A DNA stretch of 64,000 nt from Phocaeicola plebeius (GTDB lineage Bacteria > Bacteroidota > Bacteroidia > Bacteroidales > Bacteroidaceae), in the NCBI RefSeq assembly GCF_003437535.1, contig NZ_QSQT01000002.1:62001-126000 (forward strand). The letters run 5' to 3'. Shown one piece after another: positions 56,846-64,000 of the stretch. The translations under genes and the position numbers were made by a program. The notes beneath the pieces are model-generated. The model worked only from the letters and a program-made list of their open reading frames with translations. It was not told the origin of the DNA and ran no database searches. How positions within the stretch are numbered: position 1 is the first letter of the stretch; every line of letters begins with the position of its first letter.

Positions 56846-56895
56846 AAAAAGAATGGCCTGTCTCTCTGTTTGTGGAAAGACAAGCCATTCTTTTT
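56846..56895. terminator. Bidirectional intrinsic terminator
   Basis: AAAAAGAATGGCCTGTCT (56846-56863) pairs with its near complement (56878-56895) between the convergent TonB receptor and manC-like genes. Confidence 0.85.
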
Positions 56896-56919
56896 ATGTG
56901 TGAGAAGGTTTACCGTAAC

Positions 56920-57963
56920 TCATGAATACAACTCACCAAATTTCATTTCTGCATCGTTGACAAATTTCCGGATGGCATTCTGATCATCCTTTTTGCAGAT
57001 GAGCAGGGCATTCCCCTGTTCTGCCACCAGATACCCTTCCAAGTCTTGTACAACCACTAATTTATCTTTGGGAGTCATGATGATATTGTCCTTACAGTTA
57101 TATAGCAACGCATTACTGTGCGTCGTCACATTCTGATTTTCGTCTTTGGGAGAAGCATCATACAATGCGTTCCATGTACCTATGTCTGCCCACCCGAAGT
57201 CACAAAGCAGTACATATACATTGTCTGCCTTTTCCATGATGCTATAATCAATGGAGCTGTTGGGGCAGGTACTGAATTTCGGCATGTCACATTCCACTTG
57301 CGGACATACTTCCGCCATCATTTCATGGAATGCCTTCATTATCGTTTTGACGTGCCATACAAAGATGCCGGAATTCCAGTAGAACTCATTGCTTTGTACA
57401 AATACCTCGGCAAATTCCCGTAACGGCTTCTCGATGAATGTCTTGACTTTGTAGAAATCTTCTTCTTTTTCTTCGGAAACCTGAATATAGCCATAACCCG
57501 TTTCCGGATAGCTGGGTTTAATACCCAATGTCAGGAGCTTGTCCGAGTGGGATGCAAATTCCAGCGATTTCAGAATATCCTGTTTGAACTCGTCCATTTT
57601 TAGGATCAGGTGATCAGAAGGAGCTACCACGATGCTGGCATCCGGATTGATTTTTTGAATGACATACGATGCGTATGCAATGGCAGGTGCCGTATTCCGG
57701 TGTTCTTCTTCCACAATCAGGTTAGATTCGCTGAAACCGGGAAGCGAGTTTAGTACCAGTTCCTTATAATGCTGGTTAGTCGTAATGAAAATATTCTCAG
57801 CAGGAAGAATCTGCCTATATCTTTCGTAAGTTTGCTGCAAGAGTGTCTGGCCAGTTCCAAAAAAGTCTAGAAATTGTTTGGGTAAGGCTTTCCGGCTGTA
57901 TGGCCAGAACCGACGCCCGGTTCCTCCGGCCATGATGATGCAATAAAAATTTTTACTGTCCAT
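56920..57963 (-). CDS. manC: Mannose-1-phosphate guanylyltransferase
   Basis: This protein of about 347 residues makes GDP-mannose from GTP and mannose-1-phosphate. The nucleotidyltransferase signature is FYCIIMAGGTGRRFWPYSRKALPKQFL. Further motifs are VAPSDHLIL, FIEKP and the F(V/A)EKP-type EKPLREF. It lacks the C-terminal isomerase of bifunctional enzymes. I prefer the ATG at 57963 (MDSKNFYC); the one at 57978 would add five residues. GDP-mannose feeds capsule or glycan synthesis. Confidence 0.9.
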   Translation of the reverse strand: MDSKNFYCIIMAGGTGRRFWPYSRKALPKQFLDFFGTGQTLLQQTYERYRQILPAENIFITTNQHYKELVLNSLPGFSESNLIVEEEHRNTAPAIAYASYVIQKINPDASIVVAPSDHLILKMDEFKQDILKSLEFASHSDKLLTLGIKPSYPETGYGYIQVSEEKEEDFYKVKTFIEKPLREFAEVFVQSNEFYWNSGIFVWHVKTIMKAFHEMMAEVCPQVECDMPKFSTCPNSSIDYSIMEKADNVYVLLCDFGWADIGTWNALYDASPKDENQNVTTHSNALLYNCKDNIIMTPKDKLVVVQDLEGYLVAEQGNALLICKKDDQNAIRKFVNDAEMKFGELYS

Positions 57964-58079
57964 GGTTAATGCTGGCATTAAAGTTTGATGCTAAGATAGG
58001 GTTTATTTTGTAAGAAACCCCCGAAAAGGATTCTAAATAGTGTTAGAAAACTTTTTTTCAACTTTTTTGTCCGTATTCC

Positions 58080-58109
58080 TTGCACTATTGAAAAATATGT
58101 GTACTTTTG
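58080..58109 (+). promoter_or_regulatory. Promoter for tRNA-Leu
   Basis: TTG (58080-58082), a 19 bp spacer and TACTTTTG (58102-58109) match the Bacteroidota consensus, 20 bp before the tRNA. Confidence 0.75.
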
Positions 58110-58129
58110 CACTCGCAATCAGAAATGAT

Positions 58130-58213
58130 GCCCAGATGGCGGAATCGGTAGACGCGCTGGTCTCAAACACCAGTGGAGTAACATCCATCCCGGTTCGACC
58201 CCGGGTCTGGGTA
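58130..58213 (+). tRNA. tRNA-Leu (anticodon CAA)
   Basis: The 84-base gene folds into a cloverleaf. The acceptor stem is GCCCAGA/TCTGGGT (one G-U pair) with discriminator A. The D loop carries GGTAGACGCGC, the anticodon stem CTGGT/ACCAG with loop CTCAAAC gives anticodon CAA. A short variable arm follows, and the T arm is CCGGTTCGACCCCGG. The CCA end is not encoded. It reads UUG codons. Confidence 0.95.
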
Positions 58214-58223
58214 CTGAATGAAA

Positions 58224-58261
58224 GGCTAAGTGATTAATTGTCAATCGCTTATCCTTTTTTT
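58224..58261 (+). terminator. Intrinsic terminator of the tRNA gene
   Basis: GGCTAAGTGATT (58224-58235) pairs with AATCGCTTATCC (one mismatch, one G-U) and is followed by seven T residues. Confidence 0.8.
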
Positions 58262-58324
58262 GCCTGATTTTTCCCCACATTTTCCCCACAGGCGCAAAAA
58301 TATAGTAGTAAGTCATTATTTTCT

Positions 58325-58355
58325 TTGGCTACGCAATACAAAAACACTACCTTTG
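58325..58355 (+). promoter_or_regulatory. Promoter for the Fic gene
   Basis: TTG (58325-58327), a 20 bp spacer and TACCTTTG (58348-58355) lie 31 bp upstream of the Fic start. Confidence 0.65.
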
Positions 58356-58386
58356 AAAAGAGATAAATCCAATTAAATAAAAGTCA

Positions 58387-59196
58387 ATGGAACAAGGTGT
58401 TTGGCAAGAGATTGAACGGTTATACCAAAAGTTTCAGCAACTTGGTATTAGTGAAGTGGTGGACTATGAAAAGTACTACCTCTATTCTCTTATTACCCAT
58501 TCTACAGCAATTGAGGGTTCTACACTCACCGAAGCGGAGGCACAAATGCTTTTCGATGAGGGATTGACAGCTAAAGGGAAACCTTTGGTGTATCATTTGA
58601 TGAATGAGGACTTAAAGAAGGCATATGAGCTTGCCAAAGAGGAAGCCAAAAGTAAGAAACCAATTAATTCAGCATTCTTGCAAAAGTTGAATTCGACATT
58701 GATGCGTACGACAGGCAGTATTTATAACGTTATGGGTGGCTCTTTTGATTCTTCCAAAGGTGAATTTCGCTTGTGTGGCGTGACGGCTGGTATTGATGGA
58801 CGTTCTTATATGAGTTATCAGAAAGTCCCTGCCAAAGTAGAGGAACTTTGCGCTTTATTACAGGAAAAACAGAAGGCAGTGGGAACATTTCGGGAACAAT
58901 ACGAACTAAGTTTCAATGCCCATCTTAACTTAGTGACCATTCATCCGTGGGTCGATGGCAACGGAAGAACCGCCCGCCTACTGATGAATTATATTCAGTT
59001 CTGCTACAACCTTTTTCCGACTAAGATATTTAAGGAAGATAGGGAAGAGTATATTTCTGCCTTACGTCAATCACAGGAAGAAGAAACAAATCTGCCTTTT
59101 CTGGGCTTTATGGCTGTTCAATTAAAGAAATCGCTCTCTTTGGAAATTGAACGATTTAAGACTTCTCAAAAGAAAATTTTTAGTTTTATGTTTTAG
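58387..59196 (+). CDS. Fic domain protein, probable AMP-transferase (class II)
   Basis: This 269-residue protein has the Fic motif HPWVDGNGRTAR (residues 186-197), with the catalytic His186. The inhibitory helix motif (S/T)xxxE(G/N) is at residues 39-44 (STAIEG), N-terminal to the Fic core, which defines class II. Such enzymes use ATP to AMPylate target proteins and self-inhibit through the Glu (Glu43 here). It has its own promoter and sits just downstream of tRNA-Leu, a typical place for accessory genes. The target is unknown, and no antitoxin gene is adjacent. Confidence 0.92.
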   Translation: MEQGVWQEIERLYQKFQQLGISEVVDYEKYYLYSLITHSTAIEGSTLTEAEAQMLFDEGLTAKGKPLVYHLMNEDLKKAYELAKEEAKSKKPINSAFLQKLNSTLMRTTGSIYNVMGGSFDSSKGEFRLCGVTAGIDGRSYMSYQKVPAKVEELCALLQEKQKAVGTFREQYELSFNAHLNLVTIHPWVDGNGRTARLLMNYIQFCYNLFPTKIFKEDREEYISALRQSQEEETNLPFLGFMAVQLKKSLSLEIERFKTSQKKIFSFMF

Positions 59197-59224
59197 TTGT
59201 GATCGTGTTGTTAGTTAATATAGA

Positions 59225-59246
59225 AAGAGGCTGTCTCATATAACTT
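59225..59246 (+). other. Fragment resembling the end of the 53219 repeat
   Basis: AGAGGCTGTCTCATA repeats the outer end of the 53219 element (AGAGGCTGTATCAAA), without a matching second arm nearby. It may be an old insertion scar; the match is short. Confidence 0.3.
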
Positions 59247-59326
59247 GCGGTGAAGTCGTACGAAATCATCCATTTCGCACTTAGTAGTTGCTTTTTTATA
59301 CAGATCTTAGCCATAATGAAGGCGAA

Positions 59327-60199
59327 TTAAAAAGCGATGTTCTTGCGATATTGTCCAGGAGACATGCCCATTTGCTTTTTGAAGAAAGTTCCAAAAAAAG
59401 AGGCATTAGGAAAATTGAACATATCTGCAATTTCTTGTATGTTTTTCTGTGTATTTTTTAAAAGAGAAATACTCTTCCGTATAATGGACTTAGACACCAA
59501 ATCCTTTACTGTATATCCGCATATTGATTTGCATATGACAGAAAGGTATTTAGGTGAGAGACATAATTTATCGGCATAAAACTCCACTCCACGTTCCTGC
59601 ATATAATACTGTTCAATCAGCGAAATAAGCTTTAAGAACACCTCATTACGATGTCCCATCGCATTCTGATTGTTCATCAACTTACGATTATAGAGCGAAC
59701 AGAGCCGATGGGTCAGTGCCAGCAGCAACAGTTTCTGCTCATACTGACGGAAAGTATCATTTTGAAGAAGGGTAGCATCAAGCTGCATCATATAACGGAG
59801 TAACTCATCCTCTTCGCCAGTCTGCCAAACATAACAAGGTTTGGGCACTAACTGAGAATAAAGGTACATAGATACGACCTGATTCCCTAAAATATCACGG
59901 ATAGGTTCAACCTGATACAGCAGGAAATGCACATCCAAATCAGAAGACTCTTCCATAACCCGAAACTCCGCTCCATCAGGAATAAACAAGGTTTCTCCGG
60001 CAGATGCTCGCATCACACAACGATTCAGGGCAAAAGTAAAAAAACCTTGCATACAAATCACTATTCCCACCCCACTGACCAAAAATGGGGTGTGAAAGAG
60101 AATTGGGAAGGAGGAAATACTTCCTTCCGAACTGCATATGTCATCTCGCCTAAACAAAGCCTTTCCTAATAATGTAATACGTTCTTGAACTGTCTTCAT
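59327..60199 (-). CDS. AraC family transcriptional regulator
   Basis: This protein of about 290 residues has an N-terminal cupin-like sensor region (LVSGVGIVICMQGFFTFALNRC, LFIPDGAEFRVM). The C-terminal double helix-turn-helix shows VEFYADKLCLSPKYLSVICKSICG and IQEIADMFNFPNASFFGTFFKKQMGMSPGQYRK, the AraC signature. The ATG at 60199 was chosen over an in-frame TTG at 60232. It lies 37 bp after the MFS gene as the last gene of the efflux group, so it likely controls that operon in response to a small compound. Confidence 0.9.
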   Translation of the reverse strand: MKTVQERITLLGKALFRRDDICSSEGSISSFPILFHTPFLVSGVGIVICMQGFFTFALNRCVMRASAGETLFIPDGAEFRVMEESSDLDVHFLLYQVEPIRDILGNQVVSMYLYSQLVPKPCYVWQTGEEDELLRYMMQLDATLLQNDTFRQYEQKLLLLALTHRLCSLYNRKLMNNQNAMGHRNEVFLKLISLIEQYYMQERGVEFYADKLCLSPKYLSVICKSICGYTVKDLVSKSIIRKSISLLKNTQKNIQEIADMFNFPNASFFGTFFKKQMGMSPGQYRKNIAF

Positions 60200-60236
60200 A
60201 CATGCTTGTCCGTGTGCATTAGGCACTTTCAAGCGA

Positions 60237-61877
60237 CTAAGATACTAATTTTCTCTTAGAATAAGGCACAACCAGCACAAATATTGCACATGCCAGACAG
60301 GCATAGAGTGTCCAGCCTGCCATTTCCTTGACTGCAACCAAAGTGGCCTGTATCTGAACACGTCCCTTGACGGACATGGCTGCCATGTTCACTGCTTCAG
60401 CCTTACTTTTTCCCTGATAACTCATGCCACGTACGGTACTCATAAAAGAAGCGGAAGCGTCAGGATGTAGCAAATCAATATCTTGTGCATAACGGGTAAC
60501 ATAGTTCTGCTGACGCTCCTGCAGGGCATTGGTATATACTGCCGCGCCCAAACTGGGAGCAATGACCATACGGATGGTAATCATGGTACAAATCCATGAT
60601 GACAGAAATTTATAAGGCATCCGCTGAGTGGCATAAGTGGGAATGAGCGAATAGAGCATCATCATGCCTGTGGAACGGATAATAACCGGATATTTCATCC
60701 GTTCATACAGACCATCCGTCTGCACCTCAAAATACATAAAAAGAGCAGCCAAGCCCAACATGACAAATCCGCCTGCAAAGATATATTTGAAATGCACCTT
60801 CTTCATGCTGAGAAAGATGGTAATCATCCCCCCGATGAAATAGCCCAACATGGTCCAGTTGCCCAGCGAAGCATTCTGCCAGTTATCCAATTTCATGCCA
60901 ATGCCGGCAAACACATTGACAAACATGGCGCTGGAATTGAGAAACATTAGCAAAAAATAGAACAATACTCCCATACGAATGGTGCGCAACTTCAGCACGC
61001 CCACCTGATAATACGGACTGCGGTGTGTGGATTCCATATAAAAGAATAAAGCACCCGTAAGAACTGCAGTAATCGCAGCCATGCGGATAGTAGGATCATC
61101 CCACCAGTCCAGCACCTTTCCATACACCATGACATATGTAAAACACACCAGCGGAATGCAGAACAAGGTAGCATTGCCAAACTGACGGAAATTAATGGGG
61201 AAACGCTTGTTTTGAAAGCGATGGTATGGCATGGTTACGAAAATAACCAGGATACATACCAACAGCATCCCCATCATATAGTAATACACATACTGCCATT
61301 CATATTCATAAGCCAGCCAGGCAGTCAGCGATGTTCCCAGCTGTCCTAATATCATAAAGAACAGATAAATGCCAGGCTGCGCTATGCTTCGTTCAATATC
61401 AAGCTTATCCCAGCCCTCACCGTCTGCCGGCTCCAGCCCCGGCTTAATTTTCAAATAGGCCTCAATGCGCCCTGCATAAAGGATTAAGGTGAACAGGTTG
61501 ACCATCATCAGTACCATGCGAAGGAAACCCATCAACACACTACAGAGAGCCAACAAAAAGATACTGTCGGTTTCGGCACAAATATAGCTGAGCACATACA
61601 TCATGGAAAAACCGGCCAGACACATCATTTTTTCTCTTCGAATCACCACCAGCCGGTATAAAAACGGACAAAAAGCAGCCATCCCGATGGAGGTGGCAAA
61701 ATTGGTAAAAGTGATATGTTCTGAGATGATACCCAGCCCGCTCATCATCTCAGTACTGTTCACAGAATACACACCACCCACAGTAAGAATGGGGATGAAC
61801 ATCAACACCAATATCAGAATGCCCAACCACTTGGGCACCCAATTGTAGAACGGATAATTTCTTGGATAAGAGGACAT
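60237..61877 (-). CDS. MFS multidrug transporter, DHA2/EmrB-like
   Basis: This 546-residue protein has about 14 hydrophobic helices, the count expected of DHA2 drug:H+ antiporters, and lies directly after a HlyD/EmrA-type adaptor gene (4 bp gap). A membrane pump with an adaptor and a TolC-like channel forms a tripartite exporter from cytoplasm to medium. Families of this type lack strong sequence motifs by eye, so the call relies on topology and context. The C-terminus ends in basic residues (YSKRKLVS). Confidence 0.85.
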   Translation of the reverse strand: MSSYPRNYPFYNWVPKWLGILILVLMFIPILTVGGVYSVNSTEMMSGLGIISEHITFTNFATSIGMAAFCPFLYRLVVIRREKMMCLAGFSMMYVLSYICAETDSIFLLALCSVLMGFLRMVLMMVNLFTLILYAGRIEAYLKIKPGLEPADGEGWDKLDIERSIAQPGIYLFFMILGQLGTSLTAWLAYEYEWQYVYYYMMGMLLVCILVIFVTMPYHRFQNKRFPINFRQFGNATLFCIPLVCFTYVMVYGKVLDWWDDPTIRMAAITAVLTGALFFYMESTHRSPYYQVGVLKLRTIRMGVLFYFLLMFLNSSAMFVNVFAGIGMKLDNWQNASLGNWTMLGYFIGGMITIFLSMKKVHFKYIFAGGFVMLGLAALFMYFEVQTDGLYERMKYPVIIRSTGMMMLYSLIPTYATQRMPYKFLSSWICTMITIRMVIAPSLGAAVYTNALQERQQNYVTRYAQDIDLLHPDASASFMSTVRGMSYQGKSKAEAVNMAAMSVKGRVQIQATLVAVKEMAGWTLYACLACAIFVLVVPYSKRKLVS

Positions 61878-61881
61878 AACA

Positions 61882-62976
61882 TCAGAGTTTAGTTTTCACA
61901 ACCACCATCATACCTGCAGCCAGGCGATCATTGTCTTCTTCAGAAAGATTGATAAAATCAATGCGAACCGGAATACGCTGTTGAATTTTTACAAAATTAC
62001 CGGCAGAATTATCAGTAGGAACTAAAGAATACTTGGCTCCAGTTGCACCGGAAATAGCAGTAATCTTACCCGTAAACTCTTTATTACTTACTGCATCCAC
62101 CTTTATCCTTACTTCCTGACCGATAGCCAGATTTTCCACTTGAGTCTCTTTGTAATTGGCAATCACCCACTTCTGAGTATCCGGCAAGATATATGTAATG
62201 GTCTGCCCGGCAGTAATGTATTGACCTTCCTCTAAAGCTCGACGTCCCAGCTTACCGTCACACGGAGCCACGACTACAGTATAAGACAGATTCAATTTGG
62301 CCATCTCCAACGCCGCTGTGGCACGCTGAATACCGGCTTCCACATTTTCACGACGATGCGAAACTTCATTCACACCGGACAAGGCTGCACTGCGCTGACG
62401 TTTCGTAGCTTCCAGTTTGCGTTGTAGAGCAGAATATTCAGTTTCAATCTGCTCCAGCTGTATGGGCGTAGCAGCATTACGTTTCACCAGATTTTCATAA
62501 CGCTGACGGTCTTTTTCCAATTTTGCCAGACGAATTTCAATTTCAGAAATAGAAGCATCATACACCGAAGCTGTGGTTTGTGTCGTCTGAAGTGTGGCAC
62601 CAATTACAGTAGCTCCGGCCAATGCATCCTTCAAGGCAGCCTCAGTTTCCATCACACGGATCTTGTATTCACGGTCATCCAGCACCAACAGCGTATCACC
62701 TTTGTGCACTTCCTGATGTTCGGTGAAATAGATTTTCTTGATATAACCTGAAGCACGCAGATTAACCGGCGAGATATATTGCTCTATTTGAGCATCATTA
62801 CTGGATTCTGTATTTTTATAATCCAGAAACAAGAAAGTAACCTGAATAATCCCCCAAACTAAAATAGCTATACCAATCAGGCTTACCACACGCTGGCGGG
62901 TGCGCAATTTTCTCAATTTCTTAGCCTGTTCGTGATGTGTGCTCATTGCAGCACTGTTTTTATCTGTTGTTTCCAT
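61882..62976 (-). CDS. HlyD/EmrA family periplasmic adaptor
   Basis: This 364-residue adaptor has one N-terminal membrane helix (about residues 31-52, VVSLIGIAILVWGIIQVTFLFL). The biotinyl-lipoyl-like half-domain follows (QYISPVNLRASGYIKKIYFTEHQEVHKGDTLLVLDDREY), then a long coiled-coil hairpin (about 90-200) and the second lipoyl half (VVAPCDGKLGRRALEEGQYI). The C-terminal beta domain completes it. It bridges the MFS pump and the TolC-like channel of this operon. Confidence 0.92.
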   Translation of the reverse strand: METTDKNSAAMSTHHEQAKKLRKLRTRQRVVSLIGIAILVWGIIQVTFLFLDYKNTESSNDAQIEQYISPVNLRASGYIKKIYFTEHQEVHKGDTLLVLDDREYKIRVMETEAALKDALAGATVIGATLQTTQTTASVYDASISEIEIRLAKLEKDRQRYENLVKRNAATPIQLEQIETEYSALQRKLEATKRQRSAALSGVNEVSHRRENVEAGIQRATAALEMAKLNLSYTVVVAPCDGKLGRRALEEGQYITAGQTITYILPDTQKWVIANYKETQVENLAIGQEVRIKVDAVSNKEFTGKITAISGATGAKYSLVPTDNSAGNFVKIQQRIPVRIDFINLSEEDNDRLAAGMMVVVKTKL

Positions 62977-63027
62977 ATGTTTAAAATTGATAGCTGATCA
63001 TTGACTATGAATAAAATAATTGAGAAC

Positions 63028-64000
63028 TTACTTCAGCAGACTTTCTACACGTCCAGTCAACTTCAGCAAAGAAAGGTGAGTTACACGATAGTTATAATGC
63101 GCACTGATATAGTTGTTCTGCGCTTCACTCATACGCATTTCATCCTGTAAAACCTCTGTCATGGAGGCAATACCCTCCCGATAGCGGTCAGATGTTACCT
63201 CATAGACATCCTCTGCCAAAAGATAATTATCCTTTTGTTTCTTGAAATTGCGTTGGTTATTCATCAAATCGTTCGTAGCGTTGACATATTGTGTCTCCAG
63301 ATTCTTCCGCGTATTCTCTTGCGCCAAACGAATATTCTCCAGATCAATTTTCGCCTTGCGAATTTTATACCTCTTATCCAATCCATCAAAAATAGGGACA
63401 CGCAGTGCCAAGCCTAAACCATAAGAACGATACCAATGATTGGAGGGTCCGGAATGAAACCAATGATGAAGCTTATCCGTATAAGCCGTATACATCCAGT
63501 TGCCCGTCAATGTAAGTGAAGGAATGTATCCATGGGAAATCATCTTTTTCTGCCGTTCTGCCAAGTCGCTCTTCGACTGAAGCAACTGAAGCTCATACAG
63601 ATTTTCTGACAAGCCGGTCAATTCAATCGGAGCAATAGTTTCAGCATTCACCGGTTCCAGCGTTATATCTTTCTCTGCCGGATAATCCATCACATATTTC
63701 AGCATATTCAGCTGTTGAGCCAGCATGGCCTGTGCATTGTCATACTGTACCTGCAAGTTTTCCAGGTTTATATTGACACGCTTCACATCCACCTCCATAG
63801 CCATGCCATTGTCATAGAAAGCCACCGTAATGTCACGCAATTCCTCCAGACGCGCAATATTGGCTTTAACCAGCGTTATCTGCTCGGCCGTGGCCTGTCC
63901 CAGATAGTACATCTTAGCAATCTGCATCATCAAGTCCTCGCGCGCTTTTTCATAAGACAGACGGCTGATTTCATCCAATACCTTCGAAATGGAAAGAGCG
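63028..64000 (-). CDS. TolC family outer-membrane efflux protein (5' end outside window)
   Basis: The frame runs to the right edge, so the signal peptide is missing. About 324 residues remain. TolC features are alternating coiled-coil and strand segments: ITLVKANIARLEELRDITVAFYDNGMAMEVDVKRV, LTGNWMYTAY, GLALRVPIFDG and a repeat of these, SDRYREGIASMTEVLQDEMRMSEAQNNYISAHYNY. It forms the outer-membrane channel of the tripartite exporter. Its stop lies 51 bp from the adaptor start. Confidence 0.9.
   Translation of the reverse strand, partial: ALSISKVLDEISRLSYEKAREDLMMQIAKMYYLGQATAEQITLVKANIARLEELRDITVAFYDNGMAMEVDVKRVNINLENLQVQYDNAQAMLAQQLNMLKYVMDYPAEKDITLEPVNAETIAPIELTGLSENLYELQLLQSKSDLAERQKKMISHGYIPSLTLTGNWMYTAYTDKLHHWFHSGPSNHWYRSYGLGLALRVPIFDGLDKRYKIRKAKIDLENIRLAQENTRKNLETQYVNATNDLMNNQRNFKKQKDNYLLAEDVYEVTSDRYREGIASMTEVLQDEMRMSEAQNNYISAHYNYRVTHLSLLKLTGRVESLLK

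Noticed and set aside
58262..58386. A phage attachment site with integrase next to tRNA-Leu
   Set aside because: Only the TTTTCCCCACA direct repeat is seen; no integrase gene or tRNA-end duplication is in the window, so it is kept only as a tentative finding.

Overview
The window comes from a Bacteroidales genome (Bacteroides/Phocaeicola-like gut commensal). The evidence is two SusC/SusD polysaccharide-utilisation loci (PULs), promoters of the Bacteroidota type (TTG, about 19-20 bp spacer, TAnnTTTG), lipoproteins with Bacteroidales-style signal peptides, FecR/STN signalling, an oxygen-independent ribonucleotide reductase and menaquinone synthesis. I had the sequence only, so all family names rest on motifs read by eye.

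Layout. 1-14608: right part of PUL1 (SusC truncated by the window edge, SusD, surface glycan-binding lipoprotein, GH5 lipoprotein, a GH5-GH3 fusion, a GH3, and a GH3 with a PA14-like insert), which looks built for a beta-glucan or related beta-linked glycan. 14692-28772: core genes. The minus-strand group is GNAT and menA, then nadD, a small membrane protein, gmk and yicC. The plus-strand group is a metallophosphoesterase, then tsaB, DUF4290, murA, rimM, an M23 peptidase, dxr, rseP and an S9 peptidase. 28773-29458 has no protein gene; on the minus strand it holds a strong promoter, an AG-rich repeat region and an intrinsic terminator, which I read as an unrecognised noncoding RNA gene of about 325 nt. 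29459-32548: nrdG and nrdD behind a cobalamin riboswitch. 32800-35383: cca and an unknown lipoprotein.

35536-46268: PUL2, with an ECF sigma factor divergent from a FecR anti-sigma factor, then an STN-bearing SusC, SusD, a DUF1735/discoidin lipoprotein and a GH97 alpha-glycosidase. 46302-57963: core and metabolic genes (thioesterase, metY, iron alcohol dehydrogenase, pnp, a thioredoxin-fold lipoprotein without CxxC, greA, a HIT protein, an orphan TonB receptor, a mannose-1-phosphate guanylyltransferase). 58130-58213: tRNA-Leu(CAA), followed by a Fic protein and a minus-strand TolC/HlyD/MFS/AraC efflux operon cut by the right edge.

The most unusual items are the AG-rich noncoding RNA, three intergenic arrays with 21-22 bp periodicity, the GH5-GH3 fusion, a MurA with Asp in place of the usual catalytic Cys, the B12 riboswitch on an anaerobic ribonucleotide reductase, the divergent sigma/anti-sigma pair, and a 144 bp MITE-like nested inverted repeat.
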